Below, one piece after another: positions 29,279 through 38,672 of a stretch of DNA of 64,000 nt. The stretch is from positions 1 through 64,000 of the forward strand of contig NZ_JAEULZ010000010.1 in assembly GCF_016793485.1 (NCBI RefSeq), read 5' to 3'. The number at the start of each line of letters is the position of its first letter. The first letter of the stretch is position 1. A model generated the notes under the pieces. It saw only the letters and a list, made by a program, of their open reading frames with translations. It searched no databases and had not been told where the DNA came from. The translations under genes were made by a program, and so were the position numbers. This stretch comes from Mesorhizobium sp. Lineage in GTDB: Bacteria; Pseudomonadota; Alphaproteobacteria; Rhizobiales; Rhizobiaceae.

Positions 29279-30409
29279 ATGAGCAATGGCGAAAATGCCA
29301 GCGCACAGCATTCCAGACGCGTCGTCTATGGCGAGGCGCTCAGACGGTTCATGCTGCGTCCAGAGGCGACTTCGGTTGTCGCAGTCATCGTCCTCTTCAT
29401 CGTTTTCTCGGCGCTTGCGCCAACGCTTTTCCCGACGCGGCTGACCTATATCAGCATCATGGCCGTGGCGGCTGAACTCGGGATCATCAGCATCGGGGTG
29501 ACGCTGCTGATGATCGGCGGACACTTCGACCTCTCGGTCGGAGCGGTGCTGGGCCTGACGTCTTACGTCGCCGTCGTACTCATGCGCGATTTTGGCATCC
29601 ATCCGGTTCCCGCGTCGTTCATTGCCATTTCGGTCGGCGGCCTGCTCGGCCTGCTCAACGGCTTCCTGGTGGTGCGGTTTCGCATCCACTCCTTCGTCGT
29701 GACGCTGGGCACAATGCTGATCTGGCGTGGCGTGCTGATCGCGCTGACGGGCGGCTTTCCCATGACCGTCGCCATCCCGCAGGGTTTCAAGGACGCCATG
29801 TCCGGGCCGCTGCTCGGCGGCTTCCGCATGTCCATGCTCTGGTTCTTCGCGGTCGGAATACTGGCGACCGTGCTTCTCGTGCGAACCAAATTCGGCAACT
29901 GGGTCCAGGCGATCGGACAGAACGCCAACGCAGCCCGCAACCTCGGCGTACCGGTCGAGAGGGTGACGATCCTGCTGTTCGTCATAACGTCGTCGCTCGC
30001 CGCCCTTGCGGGTATCATTCAGGTCGCACGCTTCGCGTCGGTGGACGCACTGAGGGGCGAGGGCATGGAGCTTCAGGCCGTTGCCGTCACCGTCATCGGC
30101 GGCACACTGCTTTCCGGCGGCTACGGCAGCGTCGTTGGCACCATGCTCGGCGCGATTACCTTCGGCATGATCCAGGTCGGACTGGTTCTGGCCGGGGCTC
30201 CGGGACACTTCTTCCGGACATTGACCGGCGTCATCGTCGTCGGTGCGGTCATCCTCAACACCACGGTCGCGCGGCGCATGGCGAATTCCAAGCCGCTGGC
30301 CGGCTTCAAGCGGGGCAGCACGGACGCCGACGCTGCCATCAAGGCCGGCGCGGAGGTTGATATCGGGACCTCCAAATCCAGCACCAGCGCTTCGGAGGCT
30401 CCCCGATGA
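29279..30409 (+). CDS. sugar ABC transporter permease (CUT2)
   Basis: Permease of 376 residues with about ten membrane segments. Family motifs: GGHFDLSVGAVLGLTSYVAV, LLNGFLVVRFRIHSFVVTLGTMLIWRG, ARNLGVPVERV and LLSGGYGSVVGTMLGAITFG. A hydrophilic tail of about 45 residues (RRMANSKPLAGFKRGS...) extends beyond the last membrane segment. It overlaps the ATPase gene by 4 bases (ATGA). It pairs with the binding protein upstream and the ATPase downstream to form a complete importer. Confidence 0.93.
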   Translation: MSNGENASAQHSRRVVYGEALRRFMLRPEATSVVAVIVLFIVFSALAPTLFPTRLTYISIMAVAAELGIISIGVTLLMIGGHFDLSVGAVLGLTSYVAVVLMRDFGIHPVPASFIAISVGGLLGLLNGFLVVRFRIHSFVVTLGTMLIWRGVLIALTGGFPMTVAIPQGFKDAMSGPLLGGFRMSMLWFFAVGILATVLLVRTKFGNWVQAIGQNANAARNLGVPVERVTILLFVITSSLAALAGIIQVARFASVDALRGEGMELQAVAVTVIGGTLLSGGYGSVVGTMLGAITFGMIQVGLVLAGAPGHFFRTLTGVIVVGAVILNTTVARRMANSKPLAGFKRGSTDADAAIKAGAEVDIGTSKSSTSASEAPR

Positions 30410-31239
30410 GCGAGGAACGCGTATCCAATTTGCCGGCAGGCAGCGGCTCCGAAGACATGATTGCCCGTCGCCCGCCGGTGGAGCCGATCCCTGCGGGGGC
30501 AGTTCCCGTGCTGGAGGCTGCCAACATTTCCAAAGGGTTTGGCGCAACGACCGCCCTGGTCGATGTGTCGCTGAAGGCGTATTCAGGCCGTATCCTTGCG
30601 CTTCTCGGCGACAACGGCGCGGGGAAATCGACGCTGATCAAGATCCTGTCCGGGGTCTTTCCGCCGGATGCCGGGCAACTTCTCTTCAACGGCAAGCCGG
30701 TAACCTTCGCCAATCCCGCCGACGCCCGAGAGCGCGGCATCGCGACCGTCTTCCAGGACCTGGCGGTTTGTGAATTGCTCTCGGTGACCAGAAACATCGT
30801 TCTCGGGCGGGAGCCTCAAAAGGGCTTCGGACCCTTCAAACTGCTGGACCTGAAGAAGGCTGAGGATATGGCCCGCTCAGCGTTGCATGGTCTCGGTGTG
30901 CGCTGGGAGCGCGGACTCGACGAACGCGGTGCCAACATATCGGGCGGCGAGCGGCAGTCGCTGGCCATCGCCCGAGCCATGTTCTTCGGCTCGTCGGCGC
31001 TCATCCTCGACGAGCCGACATCGGCGCTTGCGGTGCGTCAGGCAGGGCGCGTGCTCGACCATATCGTCCGAGCGCGCGAACAGGGACAGGCGGTGATCCT
31101 GATCACGCACAACTTCCGCCATGCCCTTTCGGTCGCGGATGACATAACCGTGCTGGCGCAGGGCCGCGTGGCCGGCCAGTTCCGGCGCGATCAGGTCGAG
31201 CTGGACGAACTGACAGACCTCGTCGCCAGGGTCGGCTGA
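30406..31239 (+). CDS. sugar ABC transporter ATPase, single-domain
   Basis: ATPase of 277 residues with one nucleotide-binding domain: Walker [10 protein letters not shown], signature ISGGERQS, Walker [12 protein letters not shown] and H-loop ITHN. About 30 residues precede the domain (SEERVSNLPAGSGSEDMI...). Like its divergent counterpart it is a half-size FrcA type, so the two importers appear to be related by descent. It overlaps the permease gene and is followed 14 bases later by the deacetylase gene. Confidence 0.93.
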   Translation: MSEERVSNLPAGSGSEDMIARRPPVEPIPAGAVPVLEAANISKGFGATTALVDVSLKAYSGRILALLGDNGAGKSTLIKILSGVFPPDAGQLLFNGKPVTFANPADARERGIATVFQDLAVCELLSVTRNIVLGREPQKGFGPFKLLDLKKAEDMARSALHGLGVRWERGLDERGANISGGERQSLAIARAMFFGSSALILDEPTSALAVRQAGRVLDHIVRAREQGQAVILITHNFRHALSVADDITVLAQGRVAGQFRRDQVELDELTDLVARVG

Positions 31240-31253
31240 CAGCAATTAGGGAG

Positions 31254-32129
31254 ATGACTTTGAGCAAGTCCAAGAAGCGCGTCGTCATTCACGAGGACGA
31301 TGTCGGAATGAGCCACGGCGCCAACATGGCGTTTATCGAGCTGTCAAAGCTCGGCACCTGCAGTTCCGGTTCCGTCATGGTTCCGTGCCCGTGGTTCCCC
31401 GAAGCGGCCGAACTCGCGACGAAGGACGCATCGCTCGACGTCGGCGTGCACCTGACGCTGACCAGCGAGCAGAAGCCCTATCGCTGGCGTCCGCTGACCA
31501 GCCCGCCGAAATCCGCCGGCCTGACCGACGACTACGGATATTTCTGGCCAACGGTCCCGCAGGCGCGGAAGGCTCACCCGGAAGCCGTCGAAGCGGAATT
31601 GCGTGCCCAGATCGATGTGGCCATCGCCGCCGGCATCGATATCACCCACTTCGATTGCCATATGGGTACGGCGCAGATGCCGGAATTCACGGCCATCCTG
31701 CGCAAGCTCGGGGCTGATTATCGCCAGCCTGTGCTGCTGGTGAAGGACCTGTCGAAATACAATCCCGCAAGCTACGCAGGCCAACTCGATGTTGGCCGGT
31801 ACGACGCGGAGATCGTCAAGGCGAAGGCAGTGGGCGAACCTGTCTTCGACATCGTCCTTGAGACGCCGTGGGCACGAAAGACGGATGCGAAGACAGCTTA
31901 CTACGAGATGTTCAAGGCCATTCCCGATGGGCTGACCTTCCTGTCGATGCACTTCAACACGGTCGGCGACTTCGAGACCATCAATCCGCCGGATGCGCAT
32001 TTGCGAACCGAGGAGTACGAACTGTTCGCAACGTCCGTCATCAAGGACTGGATCGCCGAATTCGGAGTCGAGGTGATCGGCATGCGCGCGCTCCGGGACG
32101 ACCTGAGGGCCAACGTTTACAAGGCCTAG
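31254..32129 (+). CDS. ChbG/YdjC-family carbohydrate deacetylase-like protein
   Basis: Predicted metal-dependent deacetylase of 291 residues (YdjC/ChbG fold). Metal-site motifs: HEDDVGMSHGAN near the N-terminus (Asp pair), GVHLTLTSE, HFDCHMGT and FLSMHFNT with His residues. ChbG removes an N-acetyl group from chitooligosaccharides, so an N-acetylated substrate is likely here. No signal peptide, so it should act on the imported compound in the cytosol. The start is uncertain: ATG at 31254 directly abuts AGGGAG, whereas TTG at 31260 has ideal spacing from it. It is in the plus-strand importer operon. Confidence 0.85.
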   Translation: MTLSKSKKRVVIHEDDVGMSHGANMAFIELSKLGTCSSGSVMVPCPWFPEAAELATKDASLDVGVHLTLTSEQKPYRWRPLTSPPKSAGLTDDYGYFWPTVPQARKAHPEAVEAELRAQIDVAIAAGIDITHFDCHMGTAQMPEFTAILRKLGADYRQPVLLVKDLSKYNPASYAGQLDVGRYDAEIVKAKAVGEPVFDIVLETPWARKTDAKTAYYEMFKAIPDGLTFLSMHFNTVGDFETINPPDAHLRTEEYELFATSVIKDWIAEFGVEVIGMRALRDDLRANVYKA

Positions 32130-32160
32130 CCGCCCGCCAAATAAGGTCCCTGGAATTCTG

Positions 32161-32190
32161 CCCGTAGCAGCCGACACGGCTGTCTGCGGG
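32161..32190. terminator. strong hairpin after the deacetylase gene
   Basis: CCCGTAG-CAGCCG (32161-32173) pairs with CGGCTG-T-CTGCGGG (32177-32190) around ACA: thirteen pairs including one G-T, with one bulged T. No T run follows, so intrinsic termination is doubtful. It may mark partial termination or message protection before the aminotransferase gene, whose start lies about 150 bases on. Confidence 0.45.
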
Positions 32191-32342
32191 CAGGAACTTT
32201 CATTCCTTTCGACGTCCTGCTGACGAGCGTGTGCAGGGGTAATGGATTCGTCGGAACGCGCCTGATTGGTTCTTTCAAACCTTGGCTTGCCCGTGCATCA
32301 AACAACACCATTCAGCAATCAGAAAAATAACCGGAGGCCATG

Positions 32343-33581
32343 ATGTACCTGGCAGGCGAGGAAGAGATCGAGGCGATCGCTAAGGTCATCCGCTCAGGCA
32401 AAATGTTCCGCTATCGCGACGAAAGCGAATGCGACCGCTTTGAAAAGCGATACGCAAAGCACCTCGGTGTCAGCGAGTTCGGACTGGGCGCGAGTGGCAC
32501 GCAAGGGTTGGCCGCCGGCCTTGTCGGTCTTGGAATCGGACCCGGCGACGAAGTGCTTGTGCCGGCACATACTTACATGGCCACAGCGACCGCCGTGCTG
32601 GCGGTGGGAGCGATTCCTGTCATCGTGGACATCGACGAGTCGATCACGATCAGCCCGGACGCCATCCGCGACGCCATCGGCCCGCATACCAAGGCGATTA
32701 TTCCCGTCCATATGTGGGGGGCGGCCTGCAACATGAACGCCATCATGGACATTGCCGAAAGCAAGGGCCTGCTGGTGCTCGAGGATGTCTGCCAGGGCAT
32801 CGGCGGCTCCTATGAAGGCCGGAAGCTCGGCTCGATCGGCCACGCCGGCGCGTTCAGCTTCAATTTCTTCAAGAACATGAGCGGCGGCGAGGGCGGCGGC
32901 TTCGCCACCAGCGATCCCAGGGTCGCGGAACGGGCCCGCTGCTACATCGATCCATGCCATTTCTACTGGCAGGGACGCAGCGAGGATACGAAACCCTTCG
33001 CCGGCGTCGGCGCCCGCGCCTCCGAACTGCTGGGCGCGATGCTGAATGTTCAGCTCGACCGGCTGGATGGCATGATCCGCACGATGCGGGCAGAGAAGAA
33101 GCGCATTCTGGCCGGCACCAAGCATCTCGGCAATCTCGGCCTCAAGGCGACGCCGATGAACAGCGCCGACCATGATTGCTCGACACAGGTCATGTTCACC
33201 CTGCCGAGCGAAGCTGCCGCCAAGACCTTCATCGGTACGATGCCGGCGGTGATCGCGGGCAAGACCGGCCGCCACACCTTCACCCAATGGGATCAGGTGC
33301 TGATGCACGAAGGATCGCACCACCCGGCGATCAATCCTTACAAGCTTCCCGCCAACAAGGGTCTGCGCACGGAATACAAGGAAGGGATGTGCAAGGGCTC
33401 GCTCGACATCCTGAACCGCACGGTGATGGTTGCGACCAGTCCTTCGCACACGGACGACGAGATCGAGGCGATCATTCACAACATCGACCAGGCTGCCCGT
33501 GTGGCCCTTGAAGACATCTCGGCCGATGACATCGTCCTGAAGAACCAGCAGGGCGTCGATCTGCAGAAATTCGACGCCTGA
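32343..33581 (+). CDS. DegT/DnrJ/EryC1/StrS-family aminotransferase
   Basis: PLP enzyme of 412 residues of the sugar aminotransferase family (fold type I). Motifs: GLGASGTQGLAAGLVGLGIGPGDEVLVPAHTYMATA, IIPVHMWGAACNM, the PLP-facing Asp in VLEDVCQGIGG, and the Schiff-base region AFSFNFFKNMSGGEGG with the lysine. These enzymes add or remove an amino group on sugars or cyclitols using glutamate or glutamine. GGAGG at 32333-32337 favours the second of two ATGs (32343) over the first (32340). Its position beside the deacetylase and importers suggests a catabolic deamination, although biosynthetic use is the commoner role of the family. Confidence 0.9.
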   Translation: MYLAGEEEIEAIAKVIRSGKMFRYRDESECDRFEKRYAKHLGVSEFGLGASGTQGLAAGLVGLGIGPGDEVLVPAHTYMATATAVLAVGAIPVIVDIDESITISPDAIRDAIGPHTKAIIPVHMWGAACNMNAIMDIAESKGLLVLEDVCQGIGGSYEGRKLGSIGHAGAFSFNFFKNMSGGEGGGFATSDPRVAERARCYIDPCHFYWQGRSEDTKPFAGVGARASELLGAMLNVQLDRLDGMIRTMRAEKKRILAGTKHLGNLGLKATPMNSADHDCSTQVMFTLPSEAAAKTFIGTMPAVIAGKTGRHTFTQWDQVLMHEGSHHPAINPYKLPANKGLRTEYKEGMCKGSLDILNRTVMVATSPSHTDDEIEAIIHNIDQAARVALEDISADDIVLKNQQGVDLQKFDA

Positions 33582-33692
33582 GGCGCCCCGGTTCGCCGGG
33601 TCACCAGGCGACGACATGCCACGCAGTCGTGACTGGAGCGGCTCGGCCGCCGCGTCTATATGCTTGCCGCCGGAAACTCTGGAGCAGGCTGA

Positions 33693-34439
33693 ATGGCGTT
33701 GGAAGTCGGCTATCTGACCGCGATGGGCGCGGGGGCCCTCTCGTTCCTGTCGCCCTGCGTCCTGCCGCTCGTGCCGCCGTACCTCTGCTACATGGCCGGC
33801 GTGTCGGTCGACGATTTCCGCGCGGAGGGGGCCGCGGCTGCGAAAAGCGGCGCACGTTTGGCGCTGCTGCTTTCCTCGTTCGCCTTCGTACTCGGTTTCT
33901 CGACGGTTTTCGTCGCGCTCGGAGCCGGCGCATCCACGATCGGACGGTTGCTGCGTGTCTGGCAGGAGCCGCTGGCCATGGCCGCCGGCGTGCTCATCAT
34001 CATCATGGGATTGAACTTCCTCGGGGTGATACGCATCCCGTTTCTTTCGCGTGAGGCGCGTTTCCAGTCGGATGCAAAGCCAGCGACGGCGCTCGGTGCA
34101 TACCTGATGGGTCTCGCCTTTGCCTTTGGGTGGACGCCATGCATCGGGCCGGTGCTCGGGCCGATCCTCACGCTGGCCGGCGGCCGCGAGACGGTCATCG
34201 ACGGCGCCTTGCTGCTGTTTGCCTATTCGCTGGGGCTCGGAATACCGTTCATGATCGCGGCGCTCTTCTCCGGCGCCTTCATGCGCTTCCTGCAACGGTT
34301 CCGAGTGCATCTCAGCCGGGTTGAAAAGGTCATCGGCGCCCTTCTGGTCATCGCGGGCGTCCTGTTCCTGACCGGCGGCATCCAGGCCAGCGCCTACTGG
34401 TTGCTTGAGACCTTCCCGGGCTTGGCGACCTTGGGATGA
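33693..34439 (+). CDS. ccdA: cytochrome c biogenesis protein CcdA
   Basis: Membrane protein of 248 residues with six to seven predicted segments that carries reducing power from cytosolic thioredoxin to periplasmic thiols for cytochrome c maturation. The two redox Cys lie in FLSPCVLPLVPPYLCYMAG and in FGWTPCIGPVLGP. A further family segment is LFAYSLGLGIPFMIAALF. Its stop overlaps the start of the next gene (ATGA). Nothing in the preceding 110 bases, apart from a small CCCGG-TTCG-CCGGG hairpin after the aminotransferase gene, stands out. Confidence 0.95.
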   Translation: MALEVGYLTAMGAGALSFLSPCVLPLVPPYLCYMAGVSVDDFRAEGAAAAKSGARLALLLSSFAFVLGFSTVFVALGAGASTIGRLLRVWQEPLAMAAGVLIIIMGLNFLGVIRIPFLSREARFQSDAKPATALGAYLMGLAFAFGWTPCIGPVLGPILTLAGGRETVIDGALLLFAYSLGLGIPFMIAALFSGAFMRFLQRFRVHLSRVEKVIGALLVIAGVLFLTGGIQASAYWLLETFPGLATLG

Positions 34440-35152
34440 CGGGGCGCGGCAAGGTACTCGTCGCCGGTATCGCTGCGGTTGCAGCCGTCGGACTGTATCT
34501 CGCGGGCTACGCCCGGGTAATTCCCTTGCCGGACTGGATGACGGGCAAGACCGATCGCACCACGACGGCGCTTTACCAAAGCCGGCTCGATTATTTTCGG
34601 CAATTCCCGGCCGTCGGCGCGCTTGTGTTCGTGGGCGACAGCCTGACCGAATTCGGCGAATGGGCGGAGCATTTCCCGGAATACCGTGTTGCCAACCGAG
34701 GCATCGGGAACGACCACACCATCGGCCTCGCACAGCGCCTCGGCGCGCTTGGCGACCTCAGCCAGTCAACCGTCATCCTGACCATTGGCGTGAACGACGT
34801 TCTGGCGCTGCGGTCACAACCCTCCGACATCATTGCGCGTTACCAGGCAATCGTCGGCGAACTGATGTCGCGCTCGAAAGCAGTCGTTCTGCAATCGACC
34901 ATTCCGGTGACCGCGCCAGCCGATACCAGGGCGAACGTCTCGTTTGCCGAGATGAACGTCGCCATGCAGGCGTCCTGCCGTGACAATTGCAGCTATCTCG
35001 ATCTCGCGGCGCTGCGCGCCGAGGACGGCTCGCTGCGCAGCGACATGACGATCGACGGCATCCACCTGAACGGCGCGGGCTATCTGGCATGGGCAAAGGC
35101 GCTGCGGGAGCATCTCGCTGGGCTTGAAGGCGAAGCCGGCCCACAGGACTGA
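34436..35152 (+). CDS. exported or membrane-anchored SGNH/GDSL hydrolase
   Basis: Protein of 238 residues. The N-terminus (VLVAGIAAVAAVGLYLAGYARV) is a signal anchor or uncleaved signal peptide, so the enzyme faces the periplasm. Block I is VFVGDSLTEFGEW (nucleophile Ser), block II NRGIGNDHT, block III TIGVNDVLAL and block V DGIHLNGAGY (Asp and His). This is the GDSL lipase/acylhydrolase pattern. Two Cys (QASCRDNCSY) may form a disulfide. Translational overlap with ccdA, a thiol-redox gene, is curious but may be chance. Substrate unknown. Confidence 0.88.
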   Translation: MTGRGKVLVAGIAAVAAVGLYLAGYARVIPLPDWMTGKTDRTTTALYQSRLDYFRQFPAVGALVFVGDSLTEFGEWAEHFPEYRVANRGIGNDHTIGLAQRLGALGDLSQSTVILTIGVNDVLALRSQPSDIIARYQAIVGELMSRSKAVVLQSTIPVTAPADTRANVSFAEMNVAMQASCRDNCSYLDLAALRAEDGSLRSDMTIDGIHLNGAGYLAWAKALREHLAGLEGEAGPQD

Positions 35153-35173
35153 CAGCACCGGAATTTAACCGCA

Positions 35174-35202
35174 TTGGCGCAGCATGGCTGAGCTAGGCTA
35201 TA
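35174..35202 (+). promoter_or_regulatory. candidate promoter for glmU
   Basis: TTGGCG (35174-35179), a 17-base spacer and GCTATA (35197-35202) match the alphaproteobacterial housekeeping promoter pattern. The element lies about 40 bases before the glmU ATG and in the gap after the SGNH gene. Confidence 0.55.
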
Positions 35203-35241
35203 AGCGCGCCAACTCGATTCACGCCGTACGGTGTCCATCCC

Positions 35242-36603
35242 ATGACCGACAGAAGCTGCCTCTCCATCATCCTCGCCGCAGGCGAGGGCACGCGCATGAA
35301 AAGCGCCAAGCCCAAGGTCCTGCACGAGATCGCCGGGCTGCCGATGGTGGCGCATGTGGCGGCGGCGGCAAGGAATGCCGGCGGTGGCGATATCGCTCTC
35401 GTGATCGGCCACGGCGCCGACGAAGTGCGCAAGGCGGCTGGCGGATTTGATCCCGCGCCGGAGATTTTCGTGCAGGAACAGCGGCTTGGAACGGCGCATG
35501 CGGTGCTTGCGGCAAGGCAGGCAATCGAGCCCGGATATGACGATGTGCTCGTCATGTTCGGCGATACGCCGCTGATCGAGGCCGCGCCATTGCTCGCCGC
35601 GCGGGCGAAACTCGCGGAAGGCGCAGCGGTCGTGGTCGTCGGATTCCGTCCGCAGAATCCCGCCGGTTACGGCCGCCTGATCGAGAAGAACGGCAAGCTG
35701 GTCGCGATCCGCGAGGACAAGGACGCGTCGGAGGCCGAAAAGAAGATCGGGTTCTGCAACGGCGGGCTTATGGCGATCTCCGGCAGGCACGCACTTTCGT
35801 TGCTCGAACGGGTCGGCAACAAGAACGCCAAGGGCGAATACTACCTCACCGACATCGTCGAGATCGCAACCGGAGACGGGCTCGACGTGGTGGCGACGGA
35901 GGCCAGCGCCGAAAGCGTGCTCGGCATCAACAACCGCGCCGAACTGGCCGAAGCCGAGGCGATCTGGCAGCGCCGCCGCCGTCATCAGGTCATGCTTTCG
36001 GGCGTCACGCTGATTGCTCCTGATACCGTATATTTCTCGCACGACACGGAGATCGGGCAGGACACGCTCGTTGAGCCGAACGTCTGGTTCGGCCCGGGCG
36101 TCAGGATTTCGTCAGGTGTTACGATCCACGCGTTCAGCCACATCGAGGGAGCGAGCGTGGCGACGGGCTCGCAGGTCGGCCCCTACGCGCGTCTGCGGCC
36201 CGGCGCGGACCTGCAGGAAAAGGCCAAGGTCGGCAATTTCTGCGAGGTGAAGAACGCAACCGTTGAGAAGGGCGCGAAGGTCAACCACCTGACCTACATT
36301 GGCGACGCGCGCGTCGGCGCAGGCGCCAACATCGGCGCGGGCACGATCACCTGCAACTATGACGGCTTTGGCAAGCACTTCACCGACATCGGCGCAGGCG
36401 CGTTTGTCGGCTCGAACTCCTCGCTGGTCGCGCCGGTGACGCTTGGCGACGGCGCTTATATTGCGTCGGGCAGTGTCATCACGGAAAACGTCGAAGGCGA
36501 GGCGCTGGCGTTCGGGCGGGCGCGCCAGAAGACCATACCGGGCAAGGGCAGGGAACTTCGCGAGCGTTTCGCGGCCGCCGCCGCAGCCAGGAAGAAGGGC
36601 TGA
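35242..36603 (+). CDS. glmU: bifunctional UDP-N-acetylglucosamine synthesis enzyme GlmU
   Basis: Enzyme of 453 residues that acetylates glucosamine-1-phosphate and then transfers UMP to make UDP-GlcNAc for peptidoglycan and lipid A. The N-terminal uridylyltransferase has [23 protein letters not shown] and VMFGDTPLI; the C-terminal half is a left-handed beta helix of hexapeptide repeats with [13 protein letters not shown] and the CoA/active-site region [17 protein letters not shown]. Slightly shorter than the E. coli enzyme only at its tail. glmS follows, so two of three steps of the pathway are adjacent. Confidence 0.97.
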   Translation: MTDRSCLSIILAAGEGTRMKSAKPKVLHEIAGLPMVAHVAAAARNAGGGDIALVIGHGADEVRKAAGGFDPAPEIFVQEQRLGTAHAVLAARQAIEPGYDDVLVMFGDTPLIEAAPLLAARAKLAEGAAVVVVGFRPQNPAGYGRLIEKNGKLVAIREDKDASEAEKKIGFCNGGLMAISGRHALSLLERVGNKNAKGEYYLTDIVEIATGDGLDVVATEASAESVLGINNRAELAEAEAIWQRRRRHQVMLSGVTLIAPDTVYFSHDTEIGQDTLVEPNVWFGPGVRISSGVTIHAFSHIEGASVATGSQVGPYARLRPGADLQEKAKVGNFCEVKNATVEKGAKVNHLTYIGDARVGAGANIGAGTITCNYDGFGKHFTDIGAGAFVGSNSSLVAPVTLGDGAYIASGSVITENVEGEALAFGRARQKTIPGKGRELRERFAAAAAARKKG

Positions 36604-36781
36604 TTTGCCGGGCCGTTCGACCCGTCGGCTTGATTTTTCGCGTTTCCGGTAACGGCATTTCAATCGGGCCCATGTCATTGGTCCGGCTGAAATGGAACGA
36701 AACGCAATTTGAATTCCGTAACGTCCGCGCTCTCCGCTAAGAGCCTGCTGGATAACACGGTCCGGAATCGGGGCAGGCAGC

Positions 36782-38605
36782 ATGTGCGGGATTGTTGGAA
36801 TAGTCAGCCATTCGCCGGTCGCGCCGCTGATCGTGGATGCGCTCAAGCGCCTGGAATATCGCGGCTATGACTCGGCTGGCGTCGCCACGATCGAGCGCGG
36901 CGAGCTTGCACGCCGCCGCGCCGAAGGAAAGCTGATCAACCTCGAGCGTCGGCTCAAGGAACAGCCGCTGGATGGCACGATCGGCATCGGCCACACGCGC
37001 TGGGCCACCCACGGCGTTCCCAACGAGACGAATGCGCATCCGCATTTCTCCAACGGCGTCGCCATCGTCCATAACGGCATTATCGAGAATTTCGCCGAGT
37101 TGCGCGACGAGTTGCAGCGCGACGGCTACGTCTTCGCCTCGCAGACCGACACGGAAGTGGTCGCCCATCTGGTGGCCCGCGAACTGGCGGCTGGCAGGAA
37201 GCCCGTCGAGGCCGCCTACAACGCCCTGAAGCGGCTGCAGGGCGCGTTTGCGCTGGCCATCATGTTCAAGGGCGACGAGGACCTGATCGTCGGCGCGCGC
37301 AATGGCCCGCCACTGGCAGTCGGGCATGGCGACGGTGAGATGTTCCTTGGATCGGATGCCATCGCGCTCGCTCCTTTCACCAACTGCATCACCTATCTGG
37401 AGGATGGCGACTGGGCGGTCATACGTCGCAACGAAATCCTCATCTTCGACATGGACGGCAAGGCCGTCGAGCGGAAGCGCCAGCAGTCCATCGGAACCAG
37501 CTTCCTGGTCGACAAGGGCAACTACCGCCACTTCATGCAGAAAGAAATCCACGAGCAGCCGGAGGTCATCGGCCATACGCTGGCGCACTATGTGGATTTC
37601 ACCAAGGGCGAAGCCAAGACGCTCGAACTGCCGTTCGATTTCGCAAACCTCGACCGCATAGCGGTGTCGGCCTGCGGCACGGCCTATCTTGCCGGGTTGA
37701 TTGGCAAGTACTGGTTCGAGCGCTATGCGCGGCTGCCGGTGGACATCGATATCGCCTCCGAGTTCCGCTATCGCGAGATGCCGATCGTCAAGAACAGCGC
37801 CGCCTTCTTCGTCTCGCAGTCCGGCGAGACGGCCGACACGCTGGCGTCGCTGCGCTACTGCCGCAAGGCAGGCGTGCCGATCGGCGCGATCGTGAACGTG
37901 CGCGAGTCCACCATCGCGCGTGAATCCGATGTCGTGCTGCCGACGTTGGCCGGTCCCGAAATCGGCGTCGCCTCGACCAAGGCGTTTACCTGCCAGCTCT
38001 CGGTGCTTGCCTCGCTGGCGCTGCGGGCCGCCGCCGCCCGTGGCACAATCTCGCCGGAAGACGAAAAGTCGATGGTGCGCAGCCTGTCCGAACTCCCGCG
38101 CATCGCCACCCAGGTGCTGAAGCTGGAAAGCCAGATAGAGCGGGTGGCTCGCGAGCTTTCGCACTACAAGCATGTGCTTTACCTCGGCCGCGACACCAAC
38201 TATCCGCTGGCCATGGAGGGCGCTCTTAAGCTGAAGGAAATCAGCTATATACATGCAGAAGGTTATGCGGCAGGTGAACTGAAGCATGGGCCCATCGCGC
38301 TGATCGACGAGCATATGCCCGTCATCGTCATCGCGCCGCACGACCGCATCTTCGAGAAGACGGTCTCCAACATGCAGGAGGTGGCGGCCCGCGGCGGCAA
38401 GATCATCCTCATCACCGACAAGAAGGGCGCGGCCAGCGCGACGGTCAACACGCTGGAGACAATCGTCCTGCCTGATGTGCCGGAATTCGTGGCTCCGATC
38501 GTCTACGCACTGCCGATCCAGATGCTGGCCTACTGGACGGCGGTCTTCATGGGCACCGACGTCGACCAGCCGCGCAATCTGGCCAAGTCGGTTACGGTCG
38601 AGTAG
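36782..38605 (+). CDS. glmS: glutamine--fructose-6-phosphate aminotransferase
   Basis: Enzyme of 607 residues that makes glucosamine-6-phosphate. It starts MCGIVGIV, so Cys2 is the glutaminase nucleophile; GHTRWATHGVPNETNAHPH and HNGIIENF belong to the class II amidotransferase domain. Two SIS domains follow with VSACGTAYLAGLIGKYW, SQSGETADTLASL and EGYAAGELKHGPIALID; the C-terminus ends DQPRNLAKSVTVE. The preceding 178 bases contain a weak GC-rich hairpin after glmU (about 36606-36630) followed by a T run, and no clear promoter or riboswitch. Confidence 0.98.
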   Translation: MCGIVGIVSHSPVAPLIVDALKRLEYRGYDSAGVATIERGELARRRAEGKLINLERRLKEQPLDGTIGIGHTRWATHGVPNETNAHPHFSNGVAIVHNGIIENFAELRDELQRDGYVFASQTDTEVVAHLVARELAAGRKPVEAAYNALKRLQGAFALAIMFKGDEDLIVGARNGPPLAVGHGDGEMFLGSDAIALAPFTNCITYLEDGDWAVIRRNEILIFDMDGKAVERKRQQSIGTSFLVDKGNYRHFMQKEIHEQPEVIGHTLAHYVDFTKGEAKTLELPFDFANLDRIAVSACGTAYLAGLIGKYWFERYARLPVDIDIASEFRYREMPIVKNSAAFFVSQSGETADTLASLRYCRKAGVPIGAIVNVRESTIARESDVVLPTLAGPEIGVASTKAFTCQLSVLASLALRAAAARGTISPEDEKSMVRSLSELPRIATQVLKLESQIERVARELSHYKHVLYLGRDTNYPLAMEGALKLKEISYIHAEGYAAGELKHGPIALIDEHMPVIVIAPHDRIFEKTVSNMQEVAARGGKIILITDKKGAASATVNTLETIVLPDVPEFVAPIVYALPIQMLAYWTAVFMGTDVDQPRNLAKSVTVE

Positions 38606-38672
38606 TCCCAACTTCGCCATTTAAAAGCCGCCGTTGCTCCACTATCTTGACGTGCAGCAGCGGCGAATCTCC

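Noticed and set aside
36604-36781. glmS ribozyme or riboswitch ahead of glmS
   Set aside because: The ribozyme is a Gram-positive feature and no matching conserved core is visible in this 178-base gap.
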